DNA of 6,220 nt from an uncultured Clostridia bacterium (GTDB lineage Bacteria; Bacillota; Clostridia; Oscillospirales; CAG-272), in the NCBI GenBank assembly GCA_947306035.1, contig CAMZFG010000062.1, positions 1-6,220 of the forward strand. The letters are read 5' to 3'. Numbering within the stretch: the stretch's first letter is position 1; each line of letters starts with the position of its first letter. Below the pieces are notes generated by a model that was given only the letters and a program-made list of their open reading frames with translations, was not told the DNA's origin and did not search any database. A program made the position numbers and the translations under genes. Below are positions 1 through 5,099 of this stretch, piece by piece.

Positions 1-1898
1 TCCGGCCGTTCCCGAAAGGCACGTTCACGCCGCACATGGACGGCGCCGAAGAGGACTTGCAGCGCATTTGCCGCGAGCGCGCCGCTTCTCTGTACGGCGA
101 CCCGCTGCCCGATATCGTCAGGGAGCGGCTCGACAAAGAGTTGACTTCCATCATCAAGCACGGTTTCGCCGTGCTGTATATGATCGCGCAAAAACTGGTC
201 AAGTACAGCGAAGAGCAGGGGTATCTGGTCGGTTCGCGCGGTTCGGTCGGCTCCTCTTTCGTGGCCTCCATGGCCGGCATTTCGGAAGTCAATCCACTCC
301 CGCCGCACTACTACTGCCCGCAATGCAGGCATTCCGAGTTCATCACCGACCATTCCTACGGCTCCGGCTTCGATATGCCGGATAAAAATTGCCCGGCCTG
401 CGGCGCCAAAATGAACAGCGACGGGCACGACATCCCGTTTGAAACGTTCCTCGGCTTCAAAGGCGATAAATCGCCCGATATCGACCTGAACTTTTCGGGC
501 GAGGTGCAGGGGCGCGTGCACAAGTACACCGAAGAACTGTTCGGCGCCGAAAACGTGTTCCGCGCCGGCACCATCGGCACGCTGGCCGACAAAACGGCGT
601 TCGGCTTCGTGCTGAAATATCTGGAAGAAAAGGGCATATCGCTGCCGCGGGCGGAAATGACCCGCCTGGCCTCCAAATGCGTGGGCGTCAAGCGCACCAC
701 GGGTCAGCACCCCGGCGGCATCGTGGTCGTGCCGAAAGACCGCGAGATCTATGAATTCTGCCCGGTGCAGCACCCGGCCGACGACCCGAACTCCGACATC
801 GTGACCACGCACTTTACCTTTGAATATCTGCACGACACGCTGCTGAAACTGGACGAACTCGGCCACGATATCCCCACCAAATACAAGTGGCTGGAACGGT
901 TTTCAAATACCTCGGTGCTCGACGTGCCCATGAACGACAAAAAGATCTACGAACTGTTCAAAAGCACGAGACCGCTCGGCGTTGATCCCGCCGATATCGG
1001 CGGCTGTCAGCTCGGCACCTGGGGCCTGCCGGAACTCGGCACCCGCTTCATTCAGCAGGTGCTGACGGACGCGAAACCGAAAAATTTTGCCGACCTTTTG
1101 CAGATCGAGGGCCTGACGCACGGCACCGCCGTGTGGCTCGGCAACGCGGATCAGCTGATCCGTGAGGGGACGTGCGATATTTCGCAGGTCATCGGCTGCC
1201 GTGACAGTATCATGCTCGACCTGATCCGCTACGGCCTTGACCGCAGCGACGCGTTCAAGATCATGGAAGCCGTGCGCAAGGGCAAAGGACTGACGCCGGA
1301 ATGGGAAAAAGAAATGCTGGAGCACGGCGTGCCCGACTGGTATCTCGGCTCCTGCAAAAAGATCAAATACATGTTCCCGAAGGCGCACGCCGCCGCCTAC
1401 GCCATGTCGGCCATTCGCCTCGGCTGGTACAAGATCAATCTGCCCATCGCTTTTTACTGCACCATGTTCACGGTGGCGGGCGACGGGCTTGACGCCAACG
1501 TCATTCTGCGCGGCAAAAGAGCCGTTGACGCGCGCCTGACCGAGATCGAGAAGGCCGGCAAGAGCGCCGCGCCCATCGAGATCGCCTCTATTCCCATGCT
1601 GCAGCTGGTACAGGAGAGCATGGCGCGGGGCATCCGCTATCTGCCCGTCAGTCTGGAAAAATCCGAGGCGCGCGCGTTCGTGCCCGAAAACGGCTCGATC
1701 CGTCTGCCGTTCTCCTCGCTGCCGGGTCTCGGCGAAAACGCGGCGGCTTCCATCGTGGCGGCGCGCGAGAGCGAACCCTTTTTCTCGATCGAGGACGTAC
1801 AGATCCGCGCGGGGCTGAACAAGAGCGTGATGGAAGTGCTGCGCGGCGCCCGCGTGTTCGACGGCATTCAGGAGACCGACCAACTCTCCCTGTTCTGA
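1..1898 (+). CDS. polC: DNA polymerase III alpha subunit, PolC type (C-terminal part, 5' end cut by window)
   Basis: Replicative polymerase that elongates DNA in low-GC Gram-positive bacteria. The reading frame is open from position 3, and the Met codon at 36 is internal, not a start. Numbering from that Met: a nucleotide-binding GSRGSVGSS block at 67-75; a four-Cys zinc site (C94, C97, C119, C122) placed as in PolC; palm catalytic aspartates D148 and D150 in PDIDLNFSG, and D273 in [10 protein letters not shown]; the [12 protein letters not shown] block at 217-228; the conserved finger segment [15 protein letters not shown] at 441-455; a helix-hairpin-helix-like LPGLGENAA at 562-570; and a C-terminal QLSLF that fits the beta-clamp binding pentapeptide. 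About 630 residues are visible. Known PolC proteins run to roughly 1,400-1,450, so the N-terminal, OB and 3'-5' exonuclease domains lie outside. The frame is intact with no missing catalytic residue. Identification is by family motifs. Confidence 0.98.
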   Translation, partial: RPFPKGTFTPHMDGAEEDLQRICRERAASLYGDPLPDIVRERLDKELTSIIKHGFAVLYMIAQKLVKYSEEQGYLVGSRGSVGSSFVASMAGISEVNPLPPHYYCPQCRHSEFITDHSYGSGFDMPDKNCPACGAKMNSDGHDIPFETFLGFKGDKSPDIDLNFSGEVQGRVHKYTEELFGAENVFRAGTIGTLADKTAFGFVLKYLEEKGISLPRAEMTRLASKCVGVKRTTGQHPGGIVVVPKDREIYEFCPVQHPADDPNSDIVTTHFTFEYLHDTLLKLDELGHDIPTKYKWLERFSNTSVLDVPMNDKKIYELFKSTRPLGVDPADIGGCQLGTWGLPELGTRFIQQVLTDAKPKNFADLLQIEGLTHGTAVWLGNADQLIREGTCDISQVIGCRDSIMLDLIRYGLDRSDAFKIMEAVRKGKGLTPEWEKEMLEHGVPDWYLGSCKKIKYMFPKAHAAAYAMSAIRLGWYKINLPIAFYCTMFTVAGDGLDANVILRGKRAVDARLTEIEKAGKSAAPIEIASIPMLQLVQESMARGIRYLPVSLEKSEARAFVPENGSIRLPFSSLPGLGENAAASIVAARESEPFFSIEDVQIRAGLNKSVMEVLRGARVFDGIQETDQLSLF

Positions 1899-1902
1899 CG
1901 CT

Positions 1903-2625
1903 ATGGAAAACATACGATACTTTGAAGAACTGCCCTCGACCAACGACGCGGCGAGGGAAGCCGCGCAGGGCGGCGCTCCCGCCTATTTTACCATAGCCGC
2001 AAGGCGACAGACGGCGGGGCGGGGGCGACAGGGGCGCACCTTTGCCTCGCCCCCCGGCGGCGCCTATTTCAGCGTAGTGCTGCGCCCGCGTCTGACGCCC
2101 GCCGAATACGGCCGCGTCACGCCTTTCGCGGCGTTGGCCGTGCGGCGCGCCGTTCGTGAGACGGCGCAAGTCGACCTGGATATCAAATGGGTCAACGACC
2201 TGTTGTACCGGGGCAAAAAAGTGTGCGGCATCCTCTCGGAATCGGGCGTTGACCGAAACGGCGAGCCCTTCGTCGTGCTCGGCATCGGCATCAACACGCA
2301 AAAAAGCGTTCTGCCGCCGGAACTTGAAAAGATCGCCGGCTGCGTGCCCTGCGGGGACGACCGCGCGCTGATCGCCGCCGTCGTGCGGCAGCTGCGTCAG
2401 GGACAGACCGAAATGGAGAGCGGCGCGTTTTTGCCGGCATACAGGCGTGCCTGCGTTTCGCTCGGTCAAACCGTTCTTTTGATCGACGGCGCGCGTCGGG
2501 AGACCGTTTTTGCCCTGGATATCGCGCAGAACGGCGGTTTGATCGTGCGGTGCGCGGACGGCAGCCGCAAAACGGTCGTCGGCGGAGAAATTTCACTGCG
2601 GCCGGCACCGAACGACAAGATCTGA
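1903..2625 (+). CDS. birA: Biotin--[biotin carboxyl carrier protein] ligase, class I (no DNA-binding domain)
   Basis: Activates biotin with ATP to biotinyl-5'-AMP and transfers it to the lysine of biotin-dependent carboxylase carrier domains, in the cytoplasm. Motifs in the 240 residues: PSTNDAA at 11-17; the adenylate-binding loop GRGRQGR at 39-45 (E. coli has GRGRRGR); GGAYFSVVLRP at 52-62; KWVNDL at 95-100 with the conserved Lys95; GILSES at 109-114; VLGIGIN at 125-131; and an SH3-like C-terminal domain ending in GGEISLRP. The catalytic domain begins at residue 5, so the N-terminal winged helix of bifunctional BirA (E. coli, about 320 residues) is absent. This protein should therefore not be a biotin repressor. 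The start lies 4 bases after the polC stop with no convincing Shine-Dalgarno just upstream (the nearest purine run, GGAGA at 1871, is too far). Expression by translational coupling to polC is likely. The gene probably belongs to the same vegetative transcript. Confidence 0.96.
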   Translation: MENIRYFEELPSTNDAAREAAQGGAPAYFTIAARRQTAGRGRQGRTFASPPGGAYFSVVLRPRLTPAEYGRVTPFAALAVRRAVRETAQVDLDIKWVNDLLYRGKKVCGILSESGVDRNGEPFVVLGIGINTQKSVLPPELEKIAGCVPCGDDRALIAAVVRQLRQGQTEMESGAFLPAYRRACVSLGQTVLLIDGARRETVFALDIAQNGGLIVRCADGSRKTVVGGEISLRPAPNDKI

Positions 2626-2633
2626 CATAACCT
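2606..2633 (+). promoter_or_regulatory. Candidate sigma-K-type sporulation promoter for dpaAB
   Basis: CACC at 2606-2609, 16 bases, then CATAACCT at 2626-2633. This fits the mother-cell sigma-K pattern known from Bacillus (an AC-containing -35 box, about 16 bases, CATANNNT at -10); the final A of the longer form CATANNNTA is a T here. The -35 box lies inside the last codons of birA and the -10 box begins one base after its stop codon. It faces dpaA, whose homologue spoVFA is sigma-K dependent in Bacillus subtilis. The start of transcription would fall near 2640. The -35 element is short and could occur by chance. Confidence 0.55.
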
Positions 2634-2670
2634 TACAGCAGAAGATCATTCTTTTGCTGTGAGGTTTTTT
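2629..2670 (+). terminator. Stem-loop plus T-run after birA, with the dpaA ribosome binding site in its 3' arm
   Basis: Arms AACCTTACAGCA (2629-2640) and TGCTGTGAGGTT (2655-2666) pair over 12 positions with a single T-G wobble (2634 with 2661). The loop is 14 bases and can close further by pairing GAA with TTC. Six T residues (2665-2670) follow directly, which is the shape of a factor-independent terminator for the polC-birA transcript. The T-run ends exactly at the dpaA ATG. The stem is only moderately GC-rich, so its efficiency cannot be judged by eye. It could also act as a translational hairpin that hides the ribosome binding site. Confidence 0.75.
2661..2665 (+). promoter_or_regulatory. 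Ribosome binding site of dpaA that decides its start codon
   Basis: GAGGT, five bases complementary to the 16S rRNA 3' end, sits 5 bases before the ATG at 2671. An in-frame GTG at 2659 would add four residues (MRFF), but it has no ribosome binding site upstream and lies inside the stem, so ATG 2671 is preferred. The site is paired in the 3' arm of the stem-loop whenever the upstream arm is present in the same RNA. Confidence 0.75.
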
Positions 2671-3561
2671 ATGTTTACCAAAAGTGTTGCCGTTCTCGGC
2701 GGCGATCGCCGCCAGATCTCGCTGGGTCTGCGCCTGATCGAGGCGGGGCTCACCGTGCGCCTTTTCGGTCTGCCGCGCGCCCTGATCGCCGCGCCGCTGC
2801 AGGCGGCGGAAAACTGGCAGGAAGCCGTGGCGGGCGCGGCCGCCGTCATACTGCCGCTGCCGGCCTCGCAGGACGGCAGGCACGTCGCCATGCCCCTGAC
2901 GCCGGAAGAAAAAGCGCCGCGCCTTGACGAACTGCTTTCTTTTTTGCCCGCCGGCACGCTGCTGACGGGCGGCAAACTCGACGAGGGCCTGCAAAAGCGG
3001 GCGCAGGAACGGGGCGTTGCCTGTTTTGACTATTTCACCTCTGAAGAACTGCAGCAAAAAAACGCCCTGCCGACGGCGGAAGGGGCGCTGATGATCTTGA
3101 TGGAGCGTTTGCCGCGCGTGATGCGGGGCGCGCGCATCGCCGTGATCGGTTACGGGCGCGTCGGGCAGGCGCTGGCGGGGCTTCTGGTCTCGGTCGGAGC
3201 GGAAGTGACCGTGGCGGCGCGGCGGCGCGAGGTGCTGGCAAAAGCGGTCGACAGCGGGTGTCAGTCCCTCCTGATCGGCGACGATACCACGCTGATGCCG
3301 CTGACGGCAGGGTATCACGCCGTTTGCAACACGGTGCCGCATTGCCTGTTCGGCGAAAAAATACTCTCCGCCATGTCGCGCGACACGCTGTTGGTCGAAT
3401 TGGCCTCTTCGCCCGGCGGCATCGACGCGAAAGCGGCGAAAAAACACGATATTTCCGTGATCTACGCCCTGTCGCTGCCCGGCAAGTACGCGCCTGTCAC
3501 GGCGGGGGAGATCATTGCCGACACGGTGCTGTCGCGGCTGTACGAGGAGGGTGTGATATGA
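2671..3561 (+). CDS. dpaA: Dipicolinate synthase subunit A
   Basis: Homologue of B. subtilis SpoVFA (297 residues; 296 here). With DpaB it converts the lysine-pathway intermediate 4-hydroxy-tetrahydrodipicolinate to dipicolinic acid in the mother cell, for loading into the forespore core. Visible features, numbered from ATG 2671: N-terminal Rossmann-like SVAVLGGDRRQ at 5-15; LPTAEGALMILME at 133-145, matching the IPTVEGTIMLAIQ region of SpoVFA; dinucleotide-binding RIAVIGYGRVGQ at 155-166; CNTVPH at 219-224, where SpoVFA has CINTIPS; and LVELASSPGGID at 241-252 followed by LPGKYAPVTAGEIIAD. The last region is strongly diagnostic, as SpoVFA has LDLASRPGGTD and APKTAGQILA. dpaB follows with a 4-base ATGA overlap, so the subunits are coupled. 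The asd-dapG-dapA genes that follow spoVF in Bacillus are absent. The first roughly 120 residues are the most divergent part. Confidence 0.96.
   Translation: MFTKSVAVLGGDRRQISLGLRLIEAGLTVRLFGLPRALIAAPLQAAENWQEAVAGAAAVILPLPASQDGRHVAMPLTPEEKAPRLDELLSFLPAGTLLTGGKLDEGLQKRAQERGVACFDYFTSEELQQKNALPTAEGALMILMERLPRVMRGARIAVIGYGRVGQALAGLLVSVGAEVTVAARRREVLAKAVDSGCQSLLIGDDTTLMPLTAGYHAVCNTVPHCLFGEKILSAMSRDTLLVELASSPGGIDAKAAKKHDISVIYALSLPGKYAPVTAGEIIADTVLSRLYEEGVI
3545..3550 (+). promoter_or_regulatory. Strong ribosome binding site for dpaB inside the end of dpaA
   Basis: AGGAGG lies 7 bases before the ATG at 3558, within the last codons of dpaA (encoding E-E-G). It fixes the dpaB start at 3558 and, with the ATGA overlap, would help keep the two subunits at matched levels. 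Confidence 0.85.
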
Positions 3562-4118
3562 TCGGTTTTGCGTTGTGCGGCTCCTTTTGCACCATCGGGC
3601 GCGCTTTGGACGAACTGGAGCATCTTTCGCTCTCCTACCCGGTGCAGGCCGTCTGCAGCGAGATCGTCTGGCAAACGGACACGCGCTTTGCGTCTGCCAA
3701 AAGTGTGATCGAGCGCGCCGAGCGCATCACGAAGCGGCCCGTGATCCATACCATCGTGGGCGCGGAACCGCTGGGGCCCGCCACGCCCCTCGAGGCGCTG
3801 GTCGTGTGCCCCTGCACGGGCAACACGCTGGCCAAAACGGCAGGCGGCATCACCGACACGGCCGTGACCATGGCCGTCAAGGCGCACCTGCGCTCCGACA
3901 GGCCGCTCGTCATCGCCCTGGCTTCCAACGACGCGCTTTCGGCCAACCTCAAAAACATCGGGGCATTGCTGACACGCAAAAACGTTTATTTCGTACCCAT
4001 GCGACAGGACGACCCCGTCGGCAAGCCCCACTCCCTCGTCGCCGACTTTTCGCTGTTGCTCCCCACGCTGACGGCGGCGCTGGCGGGGAAGCAGTATCAA
4101 AAGATCTTTCTGGCATGA
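3558..4118 (+). CDS. dpaB: Dipicolinate synthase subunit B (flavoprotein-like)
   Basis: Homologue of B. subtilis SpoVFB (200 residues; 186 here), the second subunit of dipicolinate synthase. The family belongs to the flavoprotein fold shared with phosphopantothenoylcysteine decarboxylase; whether a flavin is bound cannot be read from the sequence. Visible features: N-terminal GFALCGSFCTI at 3-13, the glycine-containing first strand and loop; VVCPCTGNTLAKTAGGITD at 82-100, the most conserved block of the family (SpoVFB has APLTGNSMSKFANAMTD); PLVIALASNDALSANLKNIG at 116-135; and NVYFVPMRQDDPVGKPHSLV at 142-161, also closely matched in SpoVFB. The start at 3558 overlaps the dpaA stop and has an AGGAGG site 7 bases upstream. 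The stop codon runs into a bidirectional terminator, so the operon ends here. Expression is expected only in sporulating mother cells. Confidence 0.96.
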   Translation: MIGFALCGSFCTIGRALDELEHLSLSYPVQAVCSEIVWQTDTRFASAKSVIERAERITKRPVIHTIVGAEPLGPATPLEALVVCPCTGNTLAKTAGGITDTAVTMAVKAHLRSDRPLVIALASNDALSANLKNIGALLTRKNVYFVPMRQDDPVGKPHSLVADFSLLLPTLTAALAGKQYQKIFLA

Positions 4119-4119
4119 A

Positions 4120-4143
4120 AAAAGGCCGCGCCCGCGGCCTTTT
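4120..4143. terminator. Bidirectional terminator between dpaB and the convergent membrane-protein gene
   Basis: AAAAGGCCGC at 4120-4129, loop GCCC at 4130-4133, and GCGGCCTTTT at 4134-4143 form a perfect 10-bp stem. There is an A-run on the left and a T-run on the right, so it ends transcription from both sides. It begins one base after the dpaB stop codon ends and overlaps the TAA of the opposite gene (4142-4144). Confidence 0.93.
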
Positions 4144-4870
4144 ATTCTTGTTTCGTATCGGCGCTCTCTTCGTCCGTCGCGGGCGGCGACGCGCGTTTTT
4201 TCTTTCTGCGCACCAAAAAATAGATCAGGAAGAACAGCGCCACGACCCCCACGGTGACCGCGCCGAATATCAGCGATACCCGCAGATCCGACTTGCCGAA
4301 CACGGCGCCGCAAACGACCGACATCAGAATGCCTGGCAGGCGGCCGAGCGTGGAGATCAGCACGAAGACCCAGAAGCGCATCTCGGTCACGCCCAGCACG
4401 TACGCCATCATATCTTTGGGCAGACCCGGCAGGATAAAGGCCGTCAGCGCCACGGTATTTGCGCGCTTACTTTCTTTCAAAAAGGCCGCTTTTTGCAGTT
4501 TTTCTTCGGAATAGAACAATTTGACGATGCGAAGCCCGAAAATGCGGGAGAGCCAAAAGGCCACGACCGAACCGAGAAGAATGCCGAGCGAGGTGAGCAG
4601 CGCGCCCTCGAAAATGCCGAAGCAGTAGCCGCCCGCTATCTCGAACGGAATGCCCGGAATGATCGCCAGCACGACCTGCACGGCGCAAAGACCGACAAAG
4701 ATCAGGCGGCCCGTAAAGTAGTGCCCGTCGATGCGCCGGCGAAAACTGGCGGGGTCGCGGACGACGTCGATCAGTTTATTCTGAAACAGCAGGGTGAGTA
4801 CGACGACGGCGGCAAGGAAAACGAGCAGAATACTGCCGCTGACGACGCGGCGCTTGTTCTCGGCGGTCAC
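4142..4870 (-). CDS. TVP38/TMEM64 family membrane protein (VTT / SNARE-associated domain)
   Basis: A 242-residue integral membrane protein. Hydrophobic segments: about 9-29; about 55-75; a glycine-rich pair about 76-107 (PGIPFEIAGGYCFGIFEG, then GILLGSVVAFWLSR), the usual first half of the VTT domain with its re-entrant loop; about 137-158 with LPGLPKDMMAYVLG, the second half; about 163-190 with STLGRLPG; and about 198-220. The tail is basic (RRKKKR at 221-226), then acidic, which suggests a cytoplasmic C terminus. DedA/VTT proteins are linked to lipid scrambling and carrier recycling, but the substrate of this subgroup is not established and I assign none. The start is GTG at 4870, supported by AAAGGAG (4878-4884, minus strand) 7 bases upstream and by a sigma-A promoter. 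It is a single-gene transcript convergent with dpaB and divergent from pncB; neither neighbour suggests a function. Confidence 0.92.
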   Translation of the reverse strand: MTAENKRRVVSGSILLVFLAAVVVLTLLFQNKLIDVVRDPASFRRRIDGHYFTGRLIFVGLCAVQVVLAIIPGIPFEIAGGYCFGIFEGALLTSLGILLGSVVAFWLSRIFGLRIVKLFYSEEKLQKAAFLKESKRANTVALTAFILPGLPKDMMAYVLGVTEMRFWVFVLISTLGRLPGILMSVVCGAVFGKSDLRVSLIFGAVTVGVVALFFLIYFLVRRKKKRASPPATDEESADTKQE

Positions 4871-4899
4871 GGGCTTTCTCCTTTCGGTCGGTTTTCATC

Positions 4900-4928
4900 A
4901 GTATAGCACGTTCCGGGCAAAAATGCAA
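4900..4928 (-). promoter_or_regulatory. Sigma-A promoter of the TVP38-family gene
   Basis: Read on the minus strand: TTGCAT (4928-4923), 17 bases, TATACT (4905-4900). This is close to the vegetative consensus with ideal spacing. Transcription would start near 4893, giving a leader of about 23 bases that contains the ribosome binding site. Confidence 0.85.
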
Positions 4929-4957
4929 CGGCCGCGCTTGTCATAACGCCGAAAAAA

Positions 4958-4991
4958 GTGAAAAAACAGTCGCTTGACGGCGACACTTCAC
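4958..4991. repeat. Nested inverted repeat in the divergent region
   Basis: An inner dyad GTCGC (4969-4973) / GCGAC (4980-4984) around TTGACG is flanked by an outer dyad GTGAA (4958-4962) / TTCAC (4987-4991). The arms are offset (6 bases on one side, 2 on the other), so it is an imperfect cruciform. It lies about 30 bases upstream of the -35 of the minus-strand promoter and about 30 bases upstream of the pncB promoter. It could be an operator for a divergent regulator or chance; no known operator is recognised. Confidence 0.4.
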
Positions 4992-4992
4992 A

Positions 4993-5011
4993 CGAAAAAG
5001 CGTTTTTTTCG
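4993..5011. repeat. A/T-rich inverted repeat upstream of the pncB promoter
   Basis: CGAAAAA (4993-4999), spacer GCGTT, TTTTTCG (5005-5011): a perfect 7-bp dyad. It lies just upstream of the putative pncB -35 region, so a role as a regulator site or A/T-rich upstream element is possible. As RNA it would be a weak hairpin. Confidence 0.4.
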
Positions 5012-5020
5012 CAAAAGTCT

Positions 5021-5048
5021 TTCAAAAAGGCCGCAAGAATGCTATAAT
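5021..5048 (+). promoter_or_regulatory. Extended -10 sigma-A promoter of pncB
   Basis: TATAAT at 5043-5048 is a perfect -10 box preceded by TGC (5040-5042), giving the extended TGN form. The -35 is weak: TTCAAA at 5021-5026 with a 16-base spacer matches TTGACA at four positions. The extended -10 may compensate. Transcription would start near 5055, leaving a leader of about 45 bases. Confidence 0.85.
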
Positions 5049-5060
5049 AGGGATAAAGCA

Positions 5061-5080
5061 CGCGCGCAAAAAACCGCGCG
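5061..5080 (+). repeat. GC hairpin in the pncB leader
   Basis: CGCGCG (5061-5066), loop CAAAAAAC, CGCGCG (5075-5080). In RNA this gives a short, strong stem just after the predicted transcript start. The ribosome binding site AAGGA (5088-5092, 7 bases before the ATG) stays outside it. There is no T-run, so it is not a terminator. It may stabilise the 5' end of the message, or be a DNA operator. Confidence 0.5.
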
Positions 5081-5099
5081 AAAACGAAAGGAACGCACC

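Noticed and set aside
36..38. ATG at 36 as the start of a short polymerase gene
   Set aside because: The frame is open to the window edge and the upstream codons read [11 protein letters not shown], which continue the PolC sequence. There is no ribosome binding site.
903..1943. Long open frame of 346 codons on the minus strand, antisense to polC
   Set aside because: It covers the conserved C-terminal half of polC, its translation is of low complexity with many R, H, D and G and no family motif, and GC-rich third positions routinely leave antisense frames open.
2659..2670. GTG at 2659 as an upstream in-frame start for dpaA
   Set aside because: No ribosome binding site precedes it and it lies within the stem. 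ATG 2671 has GAGGT at suitable spacing and gives a length close to SpoVFA.
3575..4906. Open frame of 443 codons on the plus strand across dpaB and the TVP38-family gene
   Set aside because: It is out of frame with dpaB, runs through the bidirectional terminator, and is antisense to a convincing membrane protein. Its translation is rich in R, H, Q and G with no domain.
4974..5002. TTGACG at 4974 as a -35 box for a plus-strand promoter
   Set aside because: No acceptable -10 box occurs 16-18 bases downstream; the hexamer is simply the loop of the dyad.
4867..5061. 64-codon minus-strand frame filling the divergent intergenic region
   Set aside because: It spans both promoters and the dyads, no promoter is visible upstream of its start, and it overlaps the pncB -10 box. 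The region is better explained as regulatory DNA.
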